Shown in pieces: positions 10,828 through 20,094 of a stretch of DNA of 64,000 bases. The DNA is from Calliopum simillimum (Eukaryota; Arthropoda; Insecta; Diptera; Lauxaniidae): NCBI GenBank assembly GCA_951812925.1, contig OX638370.1, forward strand, positions 30,123,964 to 30,187,963, in the 5' to 3' direction. Every line of letters begins with the position of its first letter. Position 1 is the stretch's first letter. A model generated the notes under the pieces. It made no database searches. It saw only the letters and a list, made by a program, of their open reading frames with translations, and was not told where the DNA came from. The position numbers and the translations under genes are program-made.

Positions 10828-11120
10828 TCATACAAGATGCCTCGCACGTCCAGAGCGACTAAAACGTCCGCCGCCACCACCGCCGCTGCCACCATAACCA
10901 GCTGAATAGGTACTACGCAAAGCACGATATGAAGGCAAAAAACCTGAACGTGCTATAGACCCTATATGACGTTTCTGCTGCTGATGTGAATCAATCTCCG
11001 GCGGCGCAGCAACGTCTTCTTCTTCTGCTTCGGGTAAATTTTCACTAACATCTGACGACGATAACGCTGTTGCCAATCGCGCATTATTTATGCCAAACAA
11101 TTCAGGATCCTTGGAGGTAT
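10828..11120 (-). other. Nplp1: Nplp1 last coding exon
   Basis: The exon begins after the acceptor CACTTAAG at 11121-11122 and ends at TGA (10828-10830). Its first two bases complete an Asp codon with the G of the previous exon. It encodes an acidic spacer (SENLPEAEEEDVAAPPE), a KR site, HIGSIARSGFLPSYRALR and a Gly-rich, basic C-terminus (GRFSRSGRARHLV). HIGSIAR has the same pattern as YIGSVAR, so this is a further member of the peptide series. Confidence 0.9.
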
Positions 11121-14100
11121 CTTAAGTGTTGATGCAAGTCAAAGAGTTTAAATATTTACAAATGCTTCGCAGCAAGCAACTTACCCAGCATGAGCTCACT
11201 AACCCATAGCACTACTTACCCAAAAAACGCTTTTGCTGTTCATGCACCACCGTATCCCAATCCAAATCAGCATAGCTTGGATATAGCCAATAACCAGCTG
11301 GTAGCAAATCTAAGCCATAATCTAAATCAACGCTGCCCGATTGTTCATCATCACGTTTCTGATGACCACCATGTACAGGTGAACCTTTGAGTGCTCCAAG
11401 ATTACGTTTTTCAGCTGCTGCTGCTGAGGCAGTTGTCGAAAAACTTGTTGGACTCATGTGATTTGAGTTGTAACGTGCTACTGCCGCCAAATTTCGTTTC
11501 GGATTGTTGATGAGGCCAAGTCTTGCTAATGTTGCCAAATTGCGTTTACCATTTTGTGGCAGTTGGAAATCACGTGCCAATGTACCAACATTACGTTTGC
11601 CATAAGACATAAGGCCACCACCACGCGCCACTGAGCCTATGTAACGTTTATCGTAGGTTGTTGTATCAACTTCATCGGGATCTTGCGTTGGTAGTTGGCC
11701 ATTTTTGACCAGCGTAGCAAGACTACGCTTTGGTGACACTGCGGCACCACGTAGGTAACCGAGCGAAGCCAGTGCGGCCACTGAGCGTTTATCTTCCTCG
11801 GGGTAATCATAATCGTTTAATGACTGCTCTTCACCGATGGCCATTTGGCGATCACGTAAGATATTTCGCAATTGGCTACGCAGAGCAGACGCCTAGAAAG
11901 AAATGAAATGAAATATTTTTAATGATTATCTTCTTGAAAGTAGATTAATTGAGCAATTCGCAGTAGTAGTCGAATACAAACACAACCGCCTACAACTAGT
12001 GATGAGTAAAATTAGTCTCGGTCTTATTCTTGGTCTTGATCTTGGTAATTTTGCAAGGCCAAGAGCAAGACGCTGATATCATTGCAACACCAAGACCAAG
12101 ACTGCAGTGGTCTTGGTCTTGCTCACAAAGATCATCAATACCAAGACTGCTTGCAAATTTATAGTTAATAGGTGTGTCACGCCACTTAAAAGCATATTAT
12201 CATGTCTCAAATTAGAATTTTGCATCTTAAGAACCCAATTGCTTTGTAAAAATAAGGTTTGGTCCTGGCTGAGTGGACAATCGAAATTTTCATGTTGGTA
12301 CTAATTCCATTCATAATCTTTTGCCAGTTAGTCTCACCAAAGAGAGAATTCTTTGCTCTCTAAAGAGCCCCTCACCCTATAAATTACGTGGGCCAGCTGG
12401 TATTCTACTAGTGATGAGCAAACCAAGACCAAGACCAAGACCATAGCAGTCTTAGTCTTGGTCTTGCAAAAATATCAGCATCTTGGTCTTGGTCTTGGTC
12501 TCGCAAAATTAGCAAGAAGAACAAGACGCAAGACCAAGACTAATTTTGCTCATCACTATATTCTACCGTTCCTCGCTAAAATTTTCATTGCTTGTTTAAC
12601 CATCCATCCACATGGAGGAAAGTTGTGGTAATCTTTATTTCAAAGATAGACAGAAGTGGTCATGAATCAGAAGAAGATTTTAGACGTAAAATGCATACCT
12701 CAAGGTATAGTCTACTAAAACAGCTCTTCATGAAATCGTACGCACGGCTGAGAGGTCCCTCCATTTCCGTTAATTTACGCTTGCAGTCTTTCTATAACCC
12801 TCGGACGCTGAACAGTGCGTACTTCGCTTAAAGAAGAGAGACCTTGATGTTTATCAAGCGGCCAGAACTCAAGAAATCTTTTGACATTAAAAAACGCTGC
12901 CGATATGCATCACCTTGCTAAGCCACTGGCGCTCTTAATTTCTTCTTTGGTGGGGGTCTCGACAAAAGGCCCTGTTTGCCTTGGCAGAGACCATGAGGGT
13001 TCCAGAACAGAATAACAGTCAGTAGGATCTCGTTTGTCCTTGGCTAAAGCCGAAGTTCTGAAGCGGTTTCTCTCCTCCCGATTTCCCCCTTTTACTAAAA
13101 AAAAAAAATAAAGATGTTGGCAAGGGTTCTTGAAGCACTGTTCAGCCCCTCTCTTTTACAGGAAAAATAAAGTGGAAGCCCAACGTAAGCAAATAAAGAG
13201 ATGACGCTTAACATCTTAAAGGGAACATTTAGGAGAGTTCGACATGACGGGCACCGATGACGATCGGGCCTAAAAGCGCAAGTGCTTTTTTACCCCTCAT
13301 CCGTAAAAAAAAGAAAGAAGTATGGTCTTACCGGGCTTGGAATAAAAGAGTGTACTACTACCAGAATTATTCAGGCGTGTTTGGGTACCAGCCATGTGAC
13401 AAAATCTGTTAGCAGAGCAACACCTCAGGGTGGTGTTCTCTCACCTCTGCTCTGCCTATTGGTTATAAACAGAGTCAATGTAGTTGGGTATGCAGATGAT
13501 ATGGTAATATTCGCATCAGGCTCTTTTCCAGACGTGATTGGTAGTATCATGGGAGGAGTTTTGTCAAAGTAATGCTAATGGACTACAGCATGTAGTCTGG
13601 TAATACAGAAAAATTGGAGCTTTTGCTTTTTACCACAAAAATTTAACACGTTGAGTGCCATGTGTACCGCCGGCGGTACACACTTTACTTGTAGTGCTGT
13701 GCCACCATACAAATTCAATATGTATGAAAAAATGTCGACTTTTAATAACTGTTGAATATTGATCTATAGGGGTATATTTATAATGAGTTTGTGGAAAGAG
13801 ATTTGTGCTTATAAGTGGTATTTGTCCTATAAAATGGCATGAAGTTTAAAGTATTGAAATTTAAGTGTGTACCGCCGGCGGTTCACGTGGCATCTCACGG
13901 CGGACATTTTGCTTGTATGGTGGCACTCAACGTGTTAAATTCCAAACTTTAACCTTTCTAGTCTTCATGGGCATACTCTGTCACTGGCCAAGACAGCCAA
14001 GTAAGTATCTGGGAGTCATACTGGCTCCAAAGCTAAGCTGAAAGCCTTCTATGTCAGTAAAAAACGTTCAGTAAAAAATGGGTACTTCAGCCAGGAATGG

Positions 14101-15161
14101 TACTTTGGATGAACACAGCCGTTGTTCGTCCAATCCTCACTTATGGGTCCGTAGTTTGGAAGCCAGCTACTAGCGAGGGCCACAATATGACAAAAGTGGA
14201 TAGGGTGCAAAAGACTGCCTCTATCGGTGTAACGACGGCACTGAGATCATAGCCGGAGAGCCAGCGCTTAAAAATGACTTTGCGTTTCTAAAAGCTGGTC
14301 TTGTTACAGTTCATTATAGTAGTTGTATACACCAATAAACTGCTGGTCAGTCAAGCGAACTGTAGAAGAGGTGGCTGATATATGGTCTCAAACATGTCAT
14401 AATTTCGATGGTGACCAAATTAATTTCTAAAGGCTGAAAATTGTTTTACAATTATGTCGGTTAGTCAGTTAAACGTTAGAACAAGGCTGGTCAGCAGCCC
14501 CGTGGAAGCCAAAACGCTTTTTTTAATCAAGAGGGAGGCATCTTATTCAAATAAATTGGTATTTTTGTCCTCAAATGAAAATATTTAATTATTTATTATT
14601 AAAACTTGAAGTCAAAGTTTAATTTTACTTCGAAAAGTTTAAAGATGCTCATAGCTTTTATGCTTGGTATGAGTAAAAAGTTTAAACATTTTTTTGAAGA
14701 GTTGATTTCAATATCTGCGTCTTATATTTTTTATTACTTTATAGTGCCAATAATGCATTTTTGTTAAAATGTTATTATGTGCTCAGAACATTCCTAAGTA
14801 AATCTTTGATTATGAAAGCTAATTCTATAAAGGCATTATTTTCTCACACGCGTCTGTAAACTTTTGGTTATTATTTTCATCCTTCTTGGAATTTCGTCGC
14901 TTTCTATCAAATCAATTTATATTGAATAATCAATTTTCTTTTTCTATTTTTCTTTTTTGGCCCAAATTAAATTTTCGTATAATATATTGCACAAACTTTT
15001 GAAATTTCATTTTAAATAGGTTACGTGTTTATTATCTTCTTACTTACATGCAATTGATATTCAGGATTCGGATTCACCAATTGATTGATTATCGATTCTA
15101 ATTCACAGGGCGAAACATTTGCAACATCATCTGTGGCTCGTACAATGCTGGGTAGTTCTAC
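10828..15161 (-). CDS. Nplp1: Neuropeptide-like precursor 1 (Nplp1), 5'-incomplete
   Basis: This encodes a secreted prohormone that is cut after KR pairs to give several peptides; G before KR is turned into a C-terminal amide. Three exons join in frame: 15161-15048, 11892-11220 and 11120-10828. The spliced product has 359 residues without the signal peptide. The conserved N-terminal part reads RATDDVANVSPCELES and NPEYQLH, as in the Drosophila homologue. Peptides between KR sites include SVAALASLGYLRGAAVSP, YIGSVARGGGLMSY-amide, NVGTLARDFQLPQN-amide, NLATLARLGLINNP and NLGALKGSPVHGGHQ. They match the Drosophila NAP, MTYamide, IPNamide and VQQ peptides in order. MTYamide is a known ligand of the receptor guanylyl cyclase Gyc76C. 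A fly Nplp1 identity is near certain; the start codon is not placed (see the candidate at 15520-15616). Confidence 0.95.
11121..11219 (-). other. Nplp1: Nplp1 short intron (99 bp)
   Basis: The donor is TTGG|GTAAGT at 11219-11218 and the acceptor TTAAG at 11122-11121; phase 1. If the intron is retained, translation reads FLGK and stops at once. Confidence 0.85.
11220..11892 (-). other. Nplp1: Nplp1 main peptide exon
   Basis: The exon starts after a good polypyrimidine acceptor (CATTTCTTTCTAG) and opens with the conserved block ASALRSQLRNILRDRQMA. It holds at least eight KR sites and the bulk of the mature peptides. The two peptides followed by GKR predict amidation. The spacer DLDWDTVVHEQQKRFL matches the conserved Drosophila region before the last KR. 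It has 224 codons plus one base. Confidence 0.93.
11997..12260. mobile_element. Repeat family B (hAT-like MITE), copy 2
   Basis: It begins TAGTGATGAGTAAAATTAGTC and carries GTCTTGGTCTTG-type repeats. It continues with ATAGTTAATAGGTGTGTCACG to TTGTAAAAATAAGGTTTG, shared with the copy at 4141-4389. The right end is uncertain. Confidence 0.6.
12409..12558. mobile_element. Repeat family B, complete copy with 8-bp target duplication
   Basis: The inverted ends are TAGTGATGAGCAAA and its complement. They are flanked by a perfect 8-bp duplication TATTCTAC (12401-12408 and 12559-12566). The interior is two inverted blocks of CCAAGA/TCTTGG repeats. TAG-starting ends with an 8-bp duplication point to the hAT superfamily. 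Confidence 0.85.
12592..14300 (+). pseudogene. Non-LTR retrotransposon reverse transcriptase, degenerate
   Basis: Fragments of one RT gene appear in order on the plus strand. At 12592-12770 are the fingers (TWRKVVVIFISKIDRSGHES then EDFR). At 13320-13570 are YGLTGLGIKECTTTRIIQ, SRATPQGGVLSPLL and the catalytic YADD in VVGYADDMVIFASG. At 13939-14260 is the C-terminal part (KYLGVILAPKLS, TAVVRPILTYGSVVW, DRVQKTASIGVTTALRS). Many stops and frameshifts occur, notably at 12835-13280. A piggyBac-like MITE interrupts it at 13647-13934. It resembles RNase H-bearing LOA/I/jockey-group elements; the exact clade cannot be set by eye. The fragment at 51300-51570 may be the RNase H part of a relative. Confidence 0.85.
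13647..13934. mobile_element. piggyBac-like MITE (288 bp)
   Basis: The ends CACGTTGAGTGCCA are perfectly inverted and sit inside TTAA at 13643-13646 and 13935-13938. Subterminal GTGTACCGCCGGCGGT palindromes occur near both ends (about 13661 and 13866). Removing it restores the neighbourhood of the RT gene, so it inserted there later. Confidence 0.9.
15048..15161 (-). other. Nplp1: Nplp1 upstream coding exon
   Basis: This exon of 114 bp (38 codons, phase 0 at both ends) has acceptor CAATTTACAG and donor CAT|GTAAGTAAG. It encodes VELPSIVRATDDVANVSPCE and LESIINQLVNPNPEYQLH, the conserved pre-peptide region. It must be preceded by an exon supplying the signal peptide. Confidence 0.92.
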
Positions 15162-16330
15162 CTGTAAATTGATAACAAAAAGAAAAAAGGAAAATACAAA
15201 TTAAATTGAATGAAATTTTCAAATAAACAGGAAATACCCATGTTACACAATTCGAGTCAATCAAAAGAAAACTTCTTTCCATACAAAGAAATATTTAAAT
15301 TGCATTACGTGAACTAAAAATTAAAAAAAAAATAGCTTTAAAAAATATGAAACCCTTCATTCTTAAGACAGTAACTAAGCCTAATAAGACTGCACGCTAA
15401 AAATATGACATGTTTTTTCAAAAGGACAATTCAATTTGCATGCATTAAATATTCAAGTCCATTCATACTTCATTTAAATCCCAGAAATGCAAAATCTTCA
15501 GTTTTATCTCGTCATGTTACAGAAATAATAACGGACATAAGGACATGCCACACTCTGCGTACACAGTTGAAGTGTCCATGTTTTATGATAAGAAGCAGCA
15601 GCAGCAGCAGTGTCATTTCATGTCATAAAAGATTGAATGAGATTTAGTGCGATAGTGAGGATTATGGTTGCCATGGGAAATGTTCGTACTGCAAGCATAA
15701 TAACTATCATTTTTTGAATTCGAATAAATACTTTTGAAGGAGGAATAAATACACTCAATGGAATAACAAAATTCTTTGTAATATTTGAATTCATAATATG
15801 TAAGTAAACTCTGTTTTTTAAAGGATTTTTGTAGTGTATGAGTTTCTTTGAAAGCTTTTATAACTTTGTTAGAAAGGGTTCACATTTTCATTAAATAGCA
15901 ATGAATTATAAATTTAAATTATGGATTTCGCTCTTTAAATATTGTTGTTATTCAATTTCAACAACCTTTTATAGAAAACTATGTCATAGTAAATTGTTTT
16001 TTAAATCTCATAACTTTCAATTTCACAAAATTATTTTCTTCACTTCGTTCATAAATTTCAATCAATAAAGAACTTTAAATAAAATATCTTTTAAGTTTTT
16101 CCTTAATTCTGCCATTAAATATTATATATTTGATTTAAGATTATTCAATTCAATGTTTATTCATCATTTTCTCATTAACAAAATAAATACAGACAAGTAT
16201 ACACAATTAAATAAATTAACAATTTTTTCAACATACACTGAGCCAACACATCTATGTAAAACTGAACATATTTGCTTCCAAATAAAATCTCAAAGTACCT
16301 ATGCACCTTCAATAATATTTTGAGTTGTTT
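15162..16330. other. Upstream Nplp1 flank or intron, no firm gene
   Basis: AT-rich unique-looking sequence. The only notable item is the candidate signal-peptide frame on the minus strand at 15520-15616, listed separately. Confidence 0.4.
15520..15616 (-). other. Candidate Nplp1 signal-peptide exon
   Basis: On the minus strand an ATG at 15616 opens a short frame starting MTLLLLLLLII, a signal-like hydrophobic core encoded partly by a CTG run, about 400 bases upstream of the first firm Nplp1 exon. The frame ends at TGA near 15514. Possible phase-0 GT donors (for example TCT|GTAACA near 15523) would join it to VELPSIV, but none is a strong consensus. The core is followed by KHGH rather than a clear cleavage site. 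It may be chance. Confidence 0.2.
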
Positions 16331-16334
16331 TACG

Positions 16335-16745
16335 CACACGTTATGCAAGTTTGCCAGGTTCCCGGGTTCGACTCCCGCCGCAGGGAAGTTTTTTTTTACT
16401 TTTTTTTTATTTTTTCCTTTTTTCATTGTAGACCTTATCTTTCTTGTGTATTTTTTTTTTTTTTTTTTTTTTTTTTGTTGAATTGAATTGAAATTGAATA
16501 CAAAATGATTTTTGTAAGGAAGCAGACAAAAAAATATTTTTTGAAGATGCATGCTTTCAAATATGTATAATACATATTTTGTTTCGAGCGACATTTCTTT
16601 TTTAAAATTTTTTTAATACACAATTATTAGGTTTACCTATTCACCACAATGGTCAATGGTTTAGAGATTTAACGTAAAAATTACATGTTTCTTTCTATCA
16701 TGTGGACTGTCGTAGGTTCGTATCCTACTGCGGAATGTTTATTTT
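16335..16745 (+). other. Two tRNA T-arm-like (B-box) remnants with T tails
   Basis: GGGTTCGACTCCCG at about 16368-16381 and GTAGGTTCGTATCCTAC at about 16711-16727 form T-arm-like hairpins. Each is followed by a T-rich tract. The first matches the pol III B box; the second has one mismatch. No complete cloverleaf with a pairing acceptor stem can be drawn for either, so they look like remnants of tRNA-derived SINEs or tRNA pseudogenes. Confidence 0.3.
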
Positions 16746-16860
16746 TTTTTTATTAAAATTTTAATTCGTGTATCTTCAATAAAAATATATTTTAATCTTT
16801 GACCTGAGTTTAAGTTTGCCCTACTTCATTTTTAATAAACTCGTTAAGGTCTCTGTTTTA

Positions 16861-17343
16861 TATCGACGCCTTATATTCAATACCCTCTATCTACAAAAAC
16901 ACAATTTTTCATTAGAGCAGAAAAACCGATTCAATCACTATTCTTTGAAGTATTAATCAATTTCGCCCCACAAACGAAATTTTTTTAAAAAGGTTTGTTA
17001 TTCCCGTTATTATAGTAGATAGAGCTTATTCCAAAGCAAATAATAACTAAAATTTTTTACTACGAAGCTGTTTTGTGAATGCATTACCCTCTATCTACAA
17101 TTTTTCTACTTGCTGTTAAAGTATTTTGAGAAGTTTTAGTACAGATAGAGGATATTACATTCACGAAATTAATATTATAGTAGATAGCGCAGTTTTAAAA
17201 ATGAAAATTAAATAGCTCTAGAAGTGGTTTTTTCGGTTGTGATTAATATCATACATGGCATTTGACTAAATGAAGAGTTTACCATCAAAAACACATTTTC
17301 CTAAAAACTGTAGATTGAGGGTATTGAATATAAGCCGTCGATA
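16861..17343. mobile_element. TA-flanked MITE (483 bp)
   Basis: The 35-bp inverted ends (TATCGACG, then CTTATATTCAATACCCTC, then ATCTACA) differ at about two positions. They are flanked by TA at 16859-16860 and 17344-17345. The motif TACCCTCTATCTACA and its inverse recur inside (about 17089, 17015, 17145, 17180). No coding content. Tc1/mariner-type by duplication. Confidence 0.85.
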
Positions 17344-17459
17344 TATGAAAATATTAAAATCGAAGATGTTTTTCTTAATTTTTATTATTTTTTCTGCTCA
17401 GTGTAGTAGTGATATTTTTAATTCGTTTCATATAAATTAGTGTAAAATGTTTGGTCAGG

Positions 17460-18290
17460 CGAAAGGTAATACCTGACCAAACATTAAATACCCTACACCG
17501 CAGTATTTTGAAAATTTTGTGTCTACGGCAGGTGCCATGACCTCTTGTCCAAATAGCTTTTGCTCAGATCTTGCACTTATGATCTTACTGTTCTCAGTGT
17601 CTGACTGGAATTTGGTAGTCTATCTTAAAAAACGTTTTCAGCATAGCACTTTGTTTTTGGGTGGAGCCAAGCCCTCTTGTCCGAGTTTGCCTAGTTTTTG
17701 CTCAAAGGTTGCATTTAGGTACTGCCACCGTGAAATTAAATTAGATTATCTCTAAAAATATTTTCAGTATAGCACTTTGAAGCTTTTATTTATATGGGCG
17801 GTATCACGCCTTTTCGTCCGATTTCATCTAGTTTTTGCTCAGAGCTTCCATCTAAAGTTCTTGGTGTCTGAATGATTTTATCTAGTTTTTGCTCAGAGCT
17901 TCCATCTAAAGTTCTTGGTGTCTGAATGAAATTAAATTAGATTATCTCGAAAAACGCTTTCTGTATAGCATTTTGAAACTTTTGCCCCTTTGTGCGAGCC
18001 TGCCCTCTTTAGTTTTTCGGTGTATTTTGTTTGCTTTGTCGAGGAAAATACTCCTAAAGTTGCATTTTGAATATATTTTTTGCATGGGAGGTAGGCGTGT
18101 CCGTTTACCAATTGCGCTCATTTTCAATAAATCAAGCTTACTTTGACGACGGAAGCAGTGTACCAATCTTCATGGTACTATGTATCTTGAAAAAATATTA
18201 AAATGATTTCAACGGATAGACAGGCAGACATCCAGATTGACAGACGGACATGGCATTATCGACTCAGCAGAAAGTTTTTACTCAAAGATT
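17460..18290 (+). repeat. Interspersed repeat family A, copy 2
   Basis: It starts with CCTGACCAAACATTAAATACCC and has diverged internal units with CCCTCTTGTCC. A perfect tandem duplication of about 59 bp is present near 17818-17930. It ends around the ACGGACATGGC block near 18245. It is more diverged than copies 1 and 4. Confidence 0.7.
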
Positions 18291-18420
18291 GTAGGAAAAA
18301 AAATCCTACCCCTCTCATATAATTTTTTTAGTTTTCACAATATAAAATCATTCATAACACTACCCAGCAGTAAAAATATGAGACAGTCTACAAAAAATAC
18401 TAGTTCACGGTTAGTACTAG

Positions 18421-18969
18421 TGTTCTGGCCGCTGGCTTGAGCTGTAAACCAGGAGCCAGAGAATTGTTTTTTTGTTGGGGGAAATATGGATGTCAAAGGT
18501 TTACCTTTTTCACTCCTAGCTTGGAGGCAGCGAGCTGGAGCACTTCTTTAATTGATGCTTGATGGCGCTCCGCCGATGAACTCCTTTGACATTTTTTAGA
18601 TTTCTCCACTGAGAAACTTCAAAAGCGTTGAAAAACCTCCGCCACTGAGAACTTCGATGAAAGAAAAATATAACCCGGACAAAAGAAAACTCTTATTGTT
18701 GAGGTTTAAGCAAACTCTTTAATGAGTATTAAAAATGGATATTTCACAATTTGCACTTATTTTAGAGTTGAATATATATATATTACTGCAACTGCAGCTG
18801 CTCGTGTTGCTTGTTAGGTTATTTTATAAAAACGAAAAAAGGAAGAAAAAAAAAAAAGAACTTTGACAGATATGAACTGTGGGGCATTGTTTGTTAAGCA
18901 ATGTTATCGCGTTGCCAACTACGGGGAATTTATCCCTCCTTTTGGGGATTATGCGTGCTCGCATAAACA
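18421..18969 (-). repeat. 3' LTR of the BEL/Pao element
   Basis: 549 bp, nearly identical to the other LTR apart from lacking one 61-bp copy of a duplicated block and a few substitutions and A-run changes. Confidence 0.92.
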
Positions 18970-20094
18970 TACCGCCCGCCTTGCAGTATCTGCAATAGAG
19001 TTCGGCATGTTTAGCGGAAATCAATTTTTAATTCATTAATGAGAAAAAATAAAATTCCCGCAGTTGGGCATGCAACTCCATTGCTTCTCAAAGTTTTTTT
19101 TTTCTTTTGGATTTTAATTACCAATTGAGACCAAATATTAATATTAAAATATTTTGAGCATGATTTTAAATTCAAATTGAGATTTTAAATTCATTTAAAA
19201 AACTTTAGCAAAAGATTTTTATTGTAATTTATAAAAAAGGTTTCAGTTTAAATTTTAGTTTTTTGTTTTGAAATTGCAAAAGTATGGAAGCCTTTAGTGA
19301 TTGAATGCTCAGTTAGGTGAAGGTTGTACTTAAGTTTAAATATTTTAAAGTTAATTTTAGATTTTTTTTTTCAAGATTTGAGATACAATGATTTTCGTAC
19401 AACTAAATAAGAGTGAAATTGAGAAATGAGATGATTTTTTTTTTTTTAAATGAAATTGAGATGATTTTCTTAAATCTAAGAATGAAATTGAGATAGTAGT
19501 TGTAACAAAAATATGTTATAAAAATTGGAAGTAATTTTTACAAATATTCAAAAATAATGTTGGAAAAATAATTTTAACAGATATAAAAGATTAAAAATAA
19601 TTTTTTTCTTTAAGAAACCGAAAATTTTGTTTTTTGATATTTATAAACAAAGAAATAAGTCCAAGTTTTAAGTAATCTTTGCTTTAACAACTGGTTCGGA
19701 AAAGTTGAGCTAAGAAAAAAACCGAGCCATAAATAAATTTACAATAATTTCTCAGTGATCTTTTAAGAGATAATGCATGTATTTGATGCATTTAAAAAAC
19801 TAATTTTACAATTTTTTCTCAATAAAATTGAGTTAACAGTTTAATTTTTCTTAAGGGAACCACCCTATATAAAAAATAAGTTCAATAATAAAGGAAATAA
19901 GCGAAAGCTGCTTCCGTTGGTCGCTTTAAGGCAGACAGCATTTATCGCCTGTCAGAAAATTGTCGCTTTGATGAGGTTGCATGCTAGTAGCTCCTTGAAT
20001 GCGTTTGAGAGGCCATATTAGAAATTAGGCGAAGAAAGAGATTTTTTTTTTTTAAATTTTATTATCCAGAATACCCGACGAACTAGTCTGAGAA
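18970..20094. other. Non-coding interior of the BEL/Pao element
   Basis: AT-rich filler with poly-T runs between the ORF stop and the 3' LTR. A full BEL element would carry integrase here. I see no coding remnant. Confidence 0.6.

Larger units (their letters stand above)
11893..15047 (-). other. Nplp1: Nplp1 intron filled with mobile DNA
   Basis: The 3155-bp phase-0 intron contains two copies of repeat family B, a dead non-LTR retrotransposon in the opposite orientation, and a piggyBac-like MITE nested in it. The stretch 14300-15047 shows only AT-rich sequence. Confidence 0.85.

Noticed and set aside
16175..16623. Lysine-rich and phenylalanine-rich frames on both strands
   Set aside because: They are read through A/T homopolymers and the T-arm remnants; no protein family fits.
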